Below, piece after piece: positions 1 to 7,667 of a stretch of 22,060 nt of DNA; the first letter of the stretch is position 1, and each line of letters begins with the position of its first letter. This DNA is from JBCBJX01 sp038522735 (lineage in GTDB: Bacteria > Pseudomonadota > Alphaproteobacteria > Caulobacterales > Parvularculaceae): contig JBCBJX010000050.1 of NCBI GenBank assembly GCA_038522735.1, positions 1 to 22,060 of the forward strand, given 5' to 3'. The translations under genes were made by a program, and so were the position numbers. Under the pieces are notes generated by a model. It had not been told where the DNA came from. It saw only the letters and a program-made list of their open reading frames with translations, and did not search any database.

Positions 1-1413
1 AAGGGCGGTTCCTTCCAGGGAGGGCGGAGTGAAGAGGCCGTCGTCGCGGAGTGCTTTGAGCCGCGCCCGGCATTCGCCGCGATCGAAGCCGGTGAGACCG
101 AAGGCCGTATCGGGATCGACGCCCGCCGGAACGATCGCCGGGGTGATCGCCGGGATCGGCTGGGTCGGCGCCAGCACCTCGCCCGGAATGTCCGTCGGCG
201 GCGTTTCGACCTCCTTGATCGGCAGCACGGGCGCGCCCGTCTCCCTGTCGAGGACGAAGACGAAGCCGTGCTTGGTCGCGACGGCGACGACATCCCGCGC
301 GCCTTCATCCGTCGTCACTGTATAGAGGCCCGGCTGCACGGCGACGTCATAATCCCACACATCGTGGCGGATGGTCTGGAAGCTCCAGACGACGGCCCCG
401 CTTGCAGCCTCCAGCGCCACGACGGCGTTGGCGAACTCGTTGTTCCCGACGCGCAGGCCGCCGAAGAAGTCCGGGCTCGGACTGGAAGTCGGCAGGAAGA
501 CGAGGCCGCGCTCTTCGTCGACGGACATGGTGGACCAGACGTTGGCGTGGCCCTCGACCGGCGCGACGCCCTCCGGCCAGCCCTGCGCGGCGGCGAGGCT
601 CGCCTCCCGCGGCACGGGATCGAACGTCCAGAGCAGGGCGCCCGTGCGCGCGTCATAGGCGCGGACGGTCCCGCGCGGCGCGGCGACGCGGACATTGTCG
701 GAGATCGCCGAGCCCACGATGACGACGTCGCCGGCGACGGCCGGCGGCGAGGTGATCTGGAATTCGCCGGGCCAGATGAGATCCATGCCGGGGTCGATCC
801 GGACCTCCCCGTCCTCGCCGAAGCCGAGGCAACGCTCGCCCGTCCGCGCGTCGAGGGCGATCAGGCGCGCGTCGTTCGTTCCCATAAAGACGGTCTTCGC
901 GCACGGACCCGCGGCGCCCGCGTCCTCCCAGGCCGAAACGCCGCGGCAGACGAACTTGTTCGCCGGCCGCTGGTCCAGAGAGATCGCCGCGTCGAAGCGC
1001 CAGAGCTCCTCGCCCGTTCCCGGATCAAGCGCGAGCACCTGATTGAAAGGGGTGCAAAGAATAAGCTTGTCGTCGAATAGGATCGGCGTCGCCTCGAAGG
1101 CCGATCGCTTGAGCGCGTGTTCAGGAACGTCCGCATGCCCTGTGCGCACGGACCAGGCGACGGCGAGATCGCGGACGTTGTCCGCCCTGATCTCGTCGAG
1201 GGCACTCCACCGCGCGCCGCCTTCGTTGCCGCCATAGGCGTCCCAGCCGCGCGCGTCGCCGGCCGCCGTGGGCGCGACGACCGGCGCTACGCCTGCGATG
1301 TCGAGGCGCTTCGCCGACCCGAACAGAAGGCCCGGCAGGGAGCCCGTTCCGAACACCGCCGCGCCGAGAAGCAGGACCAGCGCGACGGCTCCGGCGACAA
1401 AGCGAGCGATCAT
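1..1413 (-). CDS. PQQ-dependent dehydrogenase, glucose/quinate type (partial, 3' end outside window)
   Basis: Quinoprotein dehydrogenase that would oxidise a sugar or alcohol in the periplasm with bound PQQ and pass electrons to ubiquinone or a cytochrome. The frame is open from an ATG at 1413 to the window edge: 471 codons with no stop, so the C-terminal part is missing. Seen: one hydrophobic N-terminal segment (about residues 5-25), an aligned beta-propeller start near 56-70, a CRGV block near 156, a DARLIALDA-type blade at about 181-189, NVWSTMSVDEERGLVFLP at 291-308, and WSFQTIRHDVWDYDVA at 343-358. These match the glucose/quinate dehydrogenase branch of PQQ enzymes. E. coli Gcd has five N-terminal membrane helices; this protein has one at most. 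An AGGGGA-like ribosome site lies just before the ATG. It is on the same strand as the carotenoid oxygenase, 76 bp downstream of it, so co-transcription is possible. The substrate cannot be read from the sequence. Confidence 0.88.
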   Translation of the reverse strand, partial: MIARFVAGAVALVLLLGAAVFGTGSLPGLLFGSAKRLDIAGVAPVVAPTAAGDARGWDAYGGNEGGARWSALDEIRADNVRDLAVAWSVRTGHADVPEHALKRSAFEATPILFDDKLILCTPFNQVLALDPGTGEELWRFDAAISLDQRPANKFVCRGVSAWEDAGAAGPCAKTVFMGTNDARLIALDARTGERCLGFGEDGEVRIDPGMDLIWPGEFQITSPPAVAGDVVIVGSAISDNVRVAAPRGTVRAYDARTGALLWTFDPVPREASLAAAQGWPEGVAPVEGHANVWSTMSVDEERGLVFLPTSSPSPDFFGGLRVGNNEFANAVVALEAASGAVVWSFQTIRHDVWDYDVAVQPGLYTVTTDEGARDVVAVATKHGFVFVLDRETGAPVLPIKEVETPPTDIPGEVLAPTQPIPAITPAIVPAGVDPDTAFGLTGFDRGECRARLKALRDDGLFTPPSLEGTAL

Positions 1414-1489
1414 TCGTCCGTCCCCTTTGTTCCAGGAAGGACGATAGCATGCTCGGCGGCCGGCGACGAACCTCGGTCGTCGGTCGCGC

Positions 1490-2905
1490 TCAGGCCCACC
1501 GCCCGTGCAGCGGCAGCGGGATCGGTTTCGGGGTCGTCCATATCGCGACCGGGCCGTCGGCGATGCGGTCAGTGGTGAAGAGCGACAGGAGGGTGCGCCC
1601 GCGGGCCGCGTCGAACTGGGTTCCGATGAGGTACCGGCTCGGCCGCCGTCCGGCGAAAACGTGCTCGCCGAGGATCATGTCCGGCCCCGCCGCCCATGTC
1701 GCAATGACGGAGCCGTCGGCGTCGCGTGCGACGAGCGCGTCGACGCCGTTCTCCGCGTAGCCGGAGCACCAGGAAGGCGCGCGCGTTTCGGCGCTCTCCG
1801 GACGGAACATCGGGAACTCCGCTTTGGCGCCATCCGTCTCGACGCTCGCGCGTCCGTCGGGGCGGAGGGTCACCGCCTCGAACCGGGCGCTGCGCTCACT
1901 GGAGAACGGAACGCCGCGGGTGACGGCGCGGGCGTCCTCGCGCATCCAGCTGTCGTCCGGGTACGCGCAGCTTGCGAACCGGATCGTCCCGTCCGTCTCC
2001 TCCCAGCCGTTGAAATGGTGGAACTGGAACGCCCCCGGCAGCTCGTGGCGGCGCACGATCTCCAGCGTCTCTTTGGAGACGACGACGATCTCCCGCGGCT
2101 CGCCCGCCCGCCAGACAAACTTCCCAAGATAGTGGGCGGAGGATCTGCCGGGCGTACAGGGCGGGAAGACGAAGACGAGATGGCGCGCTGTCGCGATGAA
2201 GTCGTGGCACATTCCGCGCCCGCCCTGCACCATGCCCCAGCGCTTGAGGGCGCCGTACGGCCCGATCTCATAGATCGCAAGCCGACCGGAGAACGGGTCG
2301 TGGCCGAAGTTCCACACCGTTCCGTCAGCGGAGATCCGCGGGTGGGCGGAAAAGGGCGCGCCGGCGAGGTCGTCGGCGTAGACCTTCGGCCCCCGAGTCG
2401 AGAGCGTCTCCGGGTCGAGAGCGTAGGCCGAGCCTCCCTCCCAGAGCGCCAGAACCTCGTCCCTAAACGGAAGGATGGAGATGTTGGCGACGTTGACGTC
2501 GTCCGGCCGCCCGACCGAAGCCGGCGATTTCGGCGCGGTGCCGAAAGCGGGGTAGAGGAACCGCCCCGCTTTTTCTTCGGCGAGAAACTTCGTCGTCTCG
2601 ACGTGTCGCCCGCGGTGGGAGACCCGGCCGCCGGAGAACTGGAAGGCGTGGATCATCCCGTCGCCGTCGAACCAGTGGCCGTAGCGCTCGCCGCCGCGTT
2701 CGTAGAAGGCCGGCCCGTTGAGATAATAGGTTCCTTCAAGGTCCGCAGGCGGACGGCCGGCGACAAGCTCAAGCGCCGGCGTGTCGTAGCCGCCGCGCGG
2801 CGGGTTCTGGAAACCGCGTTTCAGCCGCCGCGGGGCGGCGAAGGCGGAGGACGGGAGCGCCGCAAGGGCGGCGGCTCCCGAAAGGAGGGTTCGGCGCGTC
2901 ACCAT
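1490..2905 (-). CDS. Carotenoid oxygenase (RPE65/CCD family), exported
   Basis: Non-haem Fe(II) dioxygenase expected to cleave a conjugated double bond in a carotenoid, apocarotenoid or stilbene-like compound. The 471-residue length is normal for the family. The four iron-ligand histidines are visible: H188 (SAHPR), H234 (MCHDF), H296 (FQFHHFNGWE) and H467 in the C-terminal LPLHGRW. The N-terminal block HWFDGDGMIHAF (77-88) is also typical. The first 24 residues form a signal peptide with a twin arginine at 4-5 (TRRTLLSG) and an AFA cleavage site, so Tat export to the periplasm is likely; many bacterial relatives are cytoplasmic. The ATG lies 10 bp after the DUF2141 stop, with GAGGGG as ribosome site, so the two genes are almost certainly one transcript. 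The substrate is unknown. Confidence 0.93.
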   Translation of the reverse strand: MVTRRTLLSGAAALAALPSSAFAAPRRLKRGFQNPPRGGYDTPALELVAGRPPADLEGTYYLNGPAFYERGGERYGHWFDGDGMIHAFQFSGGRVSHRGRHVETTKFLAEEKAGRFLYPAFGTAPKSPASVGRPDDVNVANISILPFRDEVLALWEGGSAYALDPETLSTRGPKVYADDLAGAPFSAHPRISADGTVWNFGHDPFSGRLAIYEIGPYGALKRWGMVQGGRGMCHDFIATARHLVFVFPPCTPGRSSAHYLGKFVWRAGEPREIVVVSKETLEIVRRHELPGAFQFHHFNGWEETDGTIRFASCAYPDDSWMREDARAVTRGVPFSSERSARFEAVTLRPDGRASVETDGAKAEFPMFRPESAETRAPSWCSGYAENGVDALVARDADGSVIATWAAGPDMILGEHVFAGRRPSRYLIGTQFDAARGRTLLSLFTTDRIADGPVAIWTTPKPIPLPLHGRWA

Positions 2906-2915
2906 GCTCGGCCCC

Positions 2916-3410
2916 TCACTTGATCGCCATTTTGTGGACGGTCCCGCCGGCCGTCACCTCGAAGGCGGCTTTCTCAAAGGGCGGCGGGCCGAAATTGCCG
3001 GGGGCGTTGTTCGAGAAGCCGTAGGGCTCGCTAGGGATCCCGAAGGCGTTGGTGTTCATTTTCCCGTCGCCGTCGAGGTCGTGATAGCCCTTGATGGCGT
3101 AGGTTCCGGGTTTCAGGTCCTTCACGGAGATGACGACCGGGCTTTCGTCGGCCTCCCCAGTGACGCCCGCTACGGCCGGTCCGCCGTTATAGGCCGCCTC
3201 GCTGTCGTAAAGGGCGAGCATGATGCGCCCCTTCAGGATCTTCACATCGACCTGGATTTCGAGATCGGCGAGACCGTCGGTGCGGCCGCCTGTGAGTTCC
3301 TGGGTGATCCCCGCCGGTTTCCCGGCGCAGGCTTCGGCGCCGAGGACGGCGAGGAGCGCTGCGGTTCCCGCGAGGCAGCGTTTTACGATGATGTTTGAAG
3401 GCGTTGTCAT
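2916..3410 (-). CDS. DUF2141 domain protein, secreted
   Basis: A 164-residue protein of the DUF2141 family, whose function is not established. The hallmark block is clear: LKPGTYAIKGYHDLDGDGKM at about 99-118, then NAFGIPSEPYGFSNNAPG (121-138) and FGPPPFEKAAF (140-150). The D-rich DLDGDGKMN stretch resembles a calcium-binding loop. Residues 10-27 are hydrophobic and end in AEA before a cysteine, which suits signal peptidase I. A lipoprotein is less likely because Glu sits at -2. It is the first gene of the group that includes the carotenoid oxygenase (10 bp gap). Its start lies 115 bp from the divergent LytTR gene, and AGGGAAT upstream can serve as ribosome site. A role as a small periplasmic partner of the oxygenase is inference from neighbourhood only. 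Confidence 0.88.
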   Translation of the reverse strand: MTTPSNIIVKRCLAGTAALLAVLGAEACAGKPAGITQELTGGRTDGLADLEIQVDVKILKGRIMLALYDSEAAYNGGPAVAGVTGEADESPVVISVKDLKPGTYAIKGYHDLDGDGKMNTNAFGIPSEPYGFSNNAPGNFGPPPFEKAAFEVTAGGTVHKMAIK

Positions 3411-3525
3411 CGGTTCTTATTCCCTGATGTGAGCTCTGGTGCGCGCGGCCGCATGGTCGCGCTGGACGGTTTCAGGGTATCGATGAGGCCGCGGAGGCCG
3501 CTAGAACCCGGCCTGTCCGTTCACG

Positions 3526-4335
3526 ATGCGGGGCGGTTCGTTCGCGAAAAAGGGGCGTCGATTGGCGGGGCGGTGGGAAAACCTGAAGGCGGCGGCCGTG
3601 CTTGACGAGCGCGAGCGGGTGCAGGCCGGCGTCCTCCTCGGGGCGACGGCGCTGCTCGTTTATCTCGGTCCGTTCGGCACCGGCGCGCATCTCGGTCTCG
3701 TCGAGCGGACGATTTACTGGGGCGTCTCGCTCTTCGCCGGCTGGTGCGGCGGGTCGCTTTTCAACTGGAAAATCCGGCCCGCTGTCGCGAGTCAGCTGCC
3801 GACGCCGGCGCTGCGGGCGGGGACCGCCGGCGCCGCGACCCTCTCCGCCTTCGTCTGCGTCGCGGTCCTGGAAGCCCTCCTGCGTCAGCCTTTGCCTCTG
3901 CGCATTCTGACGGACGTATTTCTTTCCGTCCTCGCAATCTCCGTCGCTGTCACCGGCGTCATGACCCTCAGCCTGAAGCGCTTTGAGGAGGCGGCCGACG
4001 CCGACCCGAAGCTCGCCGCGTTCCGCGCCCGGCTTCCTGCAGACCAGCGCGCTGCGGATATTCTGACGCTGAGCGCCGAGGATCATTACGTCCGGGTAAG
4101 GACAACCGCCGGCGAGGCGCTGATCGCCGCGACGTTCGCTGACGCGGTGGAGGCCGTCCGGCTCCTCGACGGGGCCCGCGTCCATCGGGGCTGGTGGGCG
4201 TCGACGGACGCGGTCGCCCGGATCGACCGGACCGGCGGGCGCTGGACGCTCCTCACGACGGACGGGCGCGAGGCGCCCGTCAGCCGCAGCTACCGCAACG
4301 CCGTGCGCGACAAAGGCTGGGACCGGCTCGGCTAA
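3526..4335 (+). CDS. Membrane-anchored LytTR-domain transcriptional regulator
   Basis: One-component regulator of 269 residues. The N-terminal half has about four hydrophobic segments (roughly 33-49, 61-80, 98-118, 128-148). A linker follows, then a C-terminal LytTR DNA-binding domain (about 170-264) with LSAEDHYVRVRT (182-193), VHRGWWAS (219-226) and VSRSYRNAVR (252-261). No receiver or kinase domain is present, so the signal is probably sensed by the membrane part itself. It is divergent from the DUF2141/carotenoid oxygenase genes across 115 bp, so it may control them or itself; this is inference. Its stop codon overlaps that of convergent pth by 4 bp. No good ribosome site precedes the ATG at 3526, and a start further in is possible. 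Confidence 0.88.
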   Translation: MRGGSFAKKGRRLAGRWENLKAAAVLDERERVQAGVLLGATALLVYLGPFGTGAHLGLVERTIYWGVSLFAGWCGGSLFNWKIRPAVASQLPTPALRAGTAGAATLSAFVCVAVLEALLRQPLPLRILTDVFLSVLAISVAVTGVMTLSLKRFEEAADADPKLAAFRARLPADQRAADILTLSAEDHYVRVRTTAGEALIAATFADAVEAVRLLDGARVHRGWWASTDAVARIDRTGGRWTLLTTDGREAPVSRSYRNAVRDKGWDRLG

Positions 4336-5045
4336 CCGCCGTCGCGTTTCAGCTTTCGGAGCGCCTCGGCCATTGGGCCTTCAGAGGGCGTATCGGCCTG
4401 GGGCGAGACCCCCTCGGACGGTTGTGTCCCGGCGGGCCTTGGTTTCGGCGTCTCGGCCTTCGGCGGGGCCGTCAGGCGGGCGAGCTCGGTCATGAAGCGC
4501 GCGCCGTCGTCATCGGCGAGGAGCATGGGGCAGGCGCGGGCGGTTGCGTCGAGGAGAGGCTCCAGCCACTCGTAATCAGCCTTCGCGAAATCGCCGAGGA
4601 CATGGCCGGTGACCCGTTCCTTCGAGCCCGGATGGCCTATGCCCATCCGCACCCGGAGATAGTCTTTTCCGATCACCGGGTCGGTGGATCGGATCCCGTT
4701 GTGGCCGGCGGCGCCGCCGCCGCGCTTCGCCTTCACCTTGCCGGGGGCGAGGTCGAGTTCGTCGTAGAAGACGACGATCTTTTCGGTCGGAATTTTGTAG
4801 AAACGCGCCGCTTCGCCGATCGCGCGGCCGCTCTCGTTCATATAGGTCTGGGGTTTGAGGAGGAGGACGCGCTCGCGGCCCGCGAGTCCTTCCAGGAAAC
4901 CCTCGGCGACATGACCCTGGAACTTCGCTTTGGGCGCGTCGAAGCCGTGGGCTTCGGCGATCCGGTCGACCGCCATGAACCCGATATTGTGCCGGTGCTT
5001 TTCGTATTTCGCGCCCGGATTGCCGAGGCCGACGAAGAGGCGCAT
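4332..5045 (-). CDS. pth: Peptidyl-tRNA hydrolase
   Basis: Cleaves the ester bond of peptidyl-tRNAs that fall off ribosomes and so recycles tRNA in the cytoplasm. The N-terminal GLGNPGAKYEKHRHNIGF matches the family signature. Active-site residues are present: N9, catalytic H19, N70 (QTYMNESG), D95 (VVFYDELDL) and N116 (GHNGIRS). At 237 residues it is about 40 longer than E. coli Pth (194). The extra part is a Pro/Lys/Glu-rich C-terminal tail (about 192-237) ending in a small basic helix, as often seen in alphaproteobacteria. A strong GAGGGAGG ribosome site lies 9 bases before the ATG. It follows rplY by 33 bp and is probably co-transcribed with it. Its stop overlaps the stop of the convergent LytTR gene. 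Confidence 0.97.
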   Translation of the reverse strand: MRLFVGLGNPGAKYEKHRHNIGFMAVDRIAEAHGFDAPKAKFQGHVAEGFLEGLAGRERVLLLKPQTYMNESGRAIGEAARFYKIPTEKIVVFYDELDLAPGKVKAKRGGGAAGHNGIRSTDPVIGKDYLRVRMGIGHPGSKERVTGHVLGDFAKADYEWLEPLLDATARACPMLLADDDGARFMTELARLTAPPKAETPKPRPAGTQPSEGVSPQADTPSEGPMAEALRKLKRDGG

Positions 5046-5068
5046 GGGCCCGGCCTCCCTCGCTGATC

Positions 5069-5092
5069 AAGACGCGGATTATTCCGCGTCTT
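5069..5092 (-). other. Stem-loop spanning the rplY stop codon
   Basis: A perfect 9-bp stem (AAGACGCGG / CCGCGTCTT) closes a 6-base loop; on the minus strand the loop holds the rplY TAA. Only two U residues at the stem base follow before mixed sequence, so it is not a typical intrinsic terminator. It may stabilise the rplY 3' end, be a processing site, or dampen read-through into pth 24 bases further on. Confidence 0.5.
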
Positions 5093-5738
5093 CGCTCGCG
5101 GCTTCTGCTGCGCCTTCATCTTCTTCAGCGTCATCGGAGGCGTTGTCGGAAGACTTGAGACCGGACGGGGCCGAGATCGTCGCCACGGTGAAGTCGCGAT
5201 CGGTGATCGTCGGGCTCGCACCTTCCGGCAGCTTGAAGGCGGAGATGTGGACGACGTCGTTGATTTCGAGGCCCGCGAGGTCGGCCTCGATGTACTCGGG
5301 GATGGCGGTCGCCGGGCAGAGAAGCTCGACCGTGTGGCGGACGATATTGAGAACGCCGCCGCGCTTGATGCCCGGGCTTTTCTCTTCATTCGCGAACCGG
5401 ACCGAGACGTCCACCGTGATGGAATCGCCCTTGTTGATCCTCATCAGATCGACGTGGACCGGCATGTCCTTCACCGGATCGACCTGAACCTCACGGGCGA
5501 CCACGTCCTGATCGTACGTCTCGGCCCCTTCGGTCACGCGGATCTTCGCAAGCGTCGAAGACATCCGGCCGGCGTTGAACGCTTTCAGCACCTCGTTGAA
5601 TTTCAGGCGGATCGAAACCGGGCCCTGATCGCCGCCATAAAGAACGCCCGGCACCCAGCCCTCGCGGCGGGTCGCCCGCGCGCCGCCGGTTCCGACGCGA
5701 TCGCGCACTTCGCAGGTGAAAATATCGGTCTCGGCCAT
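5079..5738 (-). CDS. rplY: 50S ribosomal protein L25 (Ctc/TL5 long form)
   Basis: Binds 5S rRNA in the large ribosomal subunit. The 219-residue product has the N-terminal L25 domain (EVRDRVGTGGARATRREGWVPGVLYG, given here only to mark residues 9-34) and the C-terminal TL5/Ctc beta domain (about 95-190, with VHVDLMRI and VELLCPATAIPEYIEADL-like stretches). It ends in an acidic tail rich in Ser, Asp, Glu and Ala. E. coli L25 has only the first domain (94 residues); the long form is usual in alphaproteobacteria. The start at 5738 is chosen because the family begins here and AAGGA precedes it. An in-frame extension 33 codons upstream would run through the promoter. It heads an rplY-pth unit. Confidence 0.96.
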   Translation of the reverse strand: MAETDIFTCEVRDRVGTGGARATRREGWVPGVLYGGDQGPVSIRLKFNEVLKAFNAGRMSSTLAKIRVTEGAETYDQDVVAREVQVDPVKDMPVHVDLMRINKGDSITVDVSVRFANEEKSPGIKRGGVLNIVRHTVELLCPATAIPEYIEADLAGLEINDVVHISAFKLPEGASPTITDRDFTVATISAPSGLKSSDNASDDAEEDEGAAEAASEDAE

Positions 5739-5805
5739 GGGGCTGGTCCTTCGGGGCCGCGCCGTGGGGGCGCTCGGCGCATGTCTCTGAATTGATGAGC
5801 GCGCG

Positions 5806-5834
5806 GCTATACGCCAGCCGCACGCCGTTGACAA
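5806..5834 (-). promoter_or_regulatory. Probable sigma-70 promoter of rplY-pth
   Basis: On the minus strand TTGTCA (5834-5829) and TATAGC (5811-5806) are separated by exactly 17 bases. Transcription would start near 5799, giving a leader of about 60 bases to the rplY ATG at 5738. The site lies in the 121-bp gap after the desaturase stop, so rplY-pth would have its own promoter. Confidence 0.55.
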
Positions 5835-5859
5835 CATGGATGTCGGCCGCGCCCTCGGC

Positions 5860-6768
5860 TTACGCCGCAGCGGCGGCGGGCTTCGGCGCGACCGTGGCGA
5901 TCGCCGCCTTCAGCACCTTCGGATAGCCGACCGTGACGCAGCTCTTGCCGCGATAATAGCCGCGCTCGGACAGGAGCCGGTGCAGCTTCGGCAGATTGTA
6001 GCTCGGGACCGCAGCGAACATGTGGTGCTCCAGGTGATAGCTCACATTGTTCGGCGCGACGGTGAGGCGCTCCCACCAGCGGGGGATGGTGGTGTGGGTG
6101 TTGTCGCGCGGGTCGGTCGAGAGGATGTTGGTCGCAACGCCGTGCTCGCCGATGATCCGCAGGCGCATGAACGCCGGCAGGAGGAAGATCCGCGCGACCC
6201 ACCAGAGAAGATAGGTCCACGCCGCGCCGGCGAGCGCGAGGATCGCCAGCATCACCACATGGGCGGCGAACACCGGGGCCTTGTCCTCCCATGTCGCCCG
6301 CTTCACGGACGACAGAAACTCCTTGAACGCCGTCTGGCCGGTGAGGTCGCGGGTGAATTTGCGGCGCATGGAGGCGGGGTCGGCCGGATAGCCTTTCACC
6401 AGCGGAATGTCCGGATCGTCCGGGGTGCCCGCATGGCGGTGGTGGTTCAGGTGATAGGCGCGATAGCCGTCGAGGGGGACGTCCGTCAGCCCCTGGGCCA
6501 GCCATTTGCCGACCGCGCGGTTGAAGCTCTTCGTTTCAAAAAGGCTCTCATGGGCGCATTCGTGCAGGATGATGGCGAAGCCGAGCTGACGGCCGGCGAT
6601 GAGGAGGAGGGCTGCGGCGATCGTCAGCGGGTTCGGAAAGAACGCAGCCAAGGCGAACGCGCCGGCGAGGATCGCAATATTGCCCGCGACCAGGAGGCCG
6701 CCTTTGAGGTCCGAGGATTTGGAGAACGCACGCAACTCGTCTCGACTAAGCGCTTCGGAGAGTTTCAT
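5860..6768 (-). CDS. Membrane fatty acid desaturase
   Basis: Di-iron membrane desaturase that would insert a double bond into an acyl chain, probably to adjust membrane fluidity. All three histidine boxes are present: HECAH (69-73), HLNHH (106-110, with H112 close by) and HLEHH (245-249); another His is at 209 in IIGEHG. Hydrophobic stretches lie at about 23-43, 46-65, 167-183 and 184-200. The 302-residue length suits the family. The start at 6768 (MKLSEALSRD) is preferred to an upstream in-frame start that would run 50 codons into the divergent PaaX gene; AAGGGG lies about 9 bases before it. It is divergent from the PaaX-type regulator across 50 bp, which suggests control by that protein. 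The position of the double bond and the substrate cannot be deduced. Related hydroxylases share these boxes, so a hydroxylase is a less likely alternative. Confidence 0.92.
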   Translation of the reverse strand: MKLSEALSRDELRAFSKSSDLKGGLLVAGNIAILAGAFALAAFFPNPLTIAAALLLIAGRQLGFAIILHECAHESLFETKSFNRAVGKWLAQGLTDVPLDGYRAYHLNHHRHAGTPDDPDIPLVKGYPADPASMRRKFTRDLTGQTAFKEFLSSVKRATWEDKAPVFAAHVVMLAILALAGAAWTYLLWWVARIFLLPAFMRLRIIGEHGVATNILSTDPRDNTHTTIPRWWERLTVAPNNVSYHLEHHMFAAVPSYNLPKLHRLLSERGYYRGKSCVTVGYPKVLKAAIATVAPKPAAAAA

Positions 6769-6818
6769 GGGCCGGCCCCTTGTCGACGTCTCAATTTTTG
6801 TAACATAAAGTGCGCCAT
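6769..6818. promoter_or_regulatory. Short divergent promoter/operator region, desaturase / PaaX
   Basis: Only 50 bp separate the two start codons. Positions 6791-6809 are strikingly AT-rich (TCAATTTTTGTAACATAAA) in a GC-rich setting. For the plus strand, TTGTCG at 6780-6785 and TAACAT at 6801-6806 (15-base spacing) could form a promoter; the transcript would then start only a few bases before the PaaX ATG at 6819. The core TTTGTAACATAAA is weakly symmetric and could be an operator half. Any regulator bound here would touch both promoters. Confidence 0.4.
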
Positions 6819-7634
6819 ATGCAAGCTGGTTCGTTGCAAAATGCGGTCGCCGACGGCGCCGTGCTCTCCGCCCGGGAAACCGTGCTGCAGCTCCTCGAGG
6901 CACGGCCCGGAGAGACACTGGGGAGCGCGGACCTCGCCCGCGGCGCGGAGACCCTCGACTTCGCGGCGCCGGCGATCCGCATGGCGATCTCCCGCCTGCT
7001 CGCGGACGGGGAGATCGTCTCTCCCGCCCGGGGGCGATACCGCCTCGGCGAGCGGCGGGCGGCGGCGCAGACCGTCTGGGGGGCCTGGCGGACCGCCGAG
7101 CGGCGTCTCAGACCCTGGACCGGCCGCTGGCTCGTCGTCGTCGACGCCGCCGCGCCGCGCGGGCCTGCGAAAGCCGAGCGCGCCCACAAGCGGGCCCTGC
7201 GTCTCTTCGGCTTCGCGGAGGCGGAGGCCGGGCTCTGGGCGCGGGCGGACAATCTGATCGACGATCTCGACGCTGTCGCCTCCGGCCTGGGCAGGGCCGG
7301 CCTGAAGACCGGGACGCGCGTCCTCGGACCGTCATCGGCTGATGGGGAGAGCGATGCAGCCTTCCGCGGCCTGCACGACGCGGCCACGCTCGAAACAGCG
7401 TACCGGGACGGCCTCGCGCGGCTGCCGGAGCAAACGAAAGCGCTCGCCGAGGCGCCCGTCGCCGCCGCAATGGCGGCCGCCTTCCACATCGGCCGCGAGG
7501 CGATCCGGTCCATCGCTTTCGATCCGCTGCTGCCGGAGGAGCTCGCCGACGCCCGTCTGCGCTCGGACTATTTCAAATCCGCTCGCGCGTTCGTCGATGC
7601 GGGCTACGCCGTCTGGCGGGGGGCTCTGACGTAA
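6819..7634 (+). CDS. PaaX-family transcriptional regulator
   Basis: DNA-binding repressor-type protein related to PaaX, which in E. coli controls phenylacetate degradation in response to phenylacetyl-CoA. It has 271 residues from the ATG at 6819; a GTG at 6810 would add three. The N-terminal winged helix is about 14-75, with RETVLQLLEARPGETLGSAD, AIRMAISRLLADGEIV and RGRYRL as landmarks. The central domain starts at W-x-G-x-W near 110, and the C-terminal domain has the family-like FDPLLPEEL. No phenylacetate (paa) genes are nearby, so the ligand may be another acyl-CoA. Its divergent neighbour is a fatty acid desaturase, which makes acyl-CoA-responsive control of desaturation a reasonable inference. 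There is no Shine-Dalgarno sequence, so translation may be leaderless. The convergent hydrolase gene ends 33 bp away. Confidence 0.87.
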   Translation: MQAGSLQNAVADGAVLSARETVLQLLEARPGETLGSADLARGAETLDFAAPAIRMAISRLLADGEIVSPARGRYRLGERRAAAQTVWGAWRTAERRLRPWTGRWLVVVDAAAPRGPAKAERAHKRALRLFGFAEAEAGLWARADNLIDDLDAVASGLGRAGLKTGTRVLGPSSADGESDAAFRGLHDAATLETAYRDGLARLPEQTKALAEAPVAAAMAAAFHIGREAIRSIAFDPLLPEELADARLRSDYFKSARAFVDAGYAVWRGALT

Positions 7635-7667
7635 AATGGTTGCGATCCAGCTTTGGCGGACCCCTCA

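Noticed and set aside
1505..2923. A 472-codon open frame on the plus strand opposite the carotenoid oxygenase.
   Set aside because: It mirrors a gene with intact family motifs; high GC keeps antisense frames open, and its translation is Arg/Gly/Asp-rich without recognisable domains.
3411..3525. Direct repeats in the LytTR/DUF2141 gap (TGGTGCGCG and TGGTCGCGC; tandem GAGGCCGCG/GAGGCCGCT at 3485-3502) considered as LytTR binding sites.
   Set aside because: The spacing does not match the roughly two-turn spacing usual for LytTR direct repeats, and the sequences are GC-rich and of low complexity.
5836..7257. A 473-codon plus-strand open frame opposite the desaturase that runs into PaaX in another frame.
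   Set aside because: The desaturase has all three histidine boxes and the PaaX frame is clear; the long frame is a shadow of both.
7635..7667. The gap between the convergent PaaX and hydrolase genes, checked for a bidirectional terminator.
   Set aside because: No stem of useful length and no T-tract found; the same holds for the ilvE/pgsA gap at 19005-19027.
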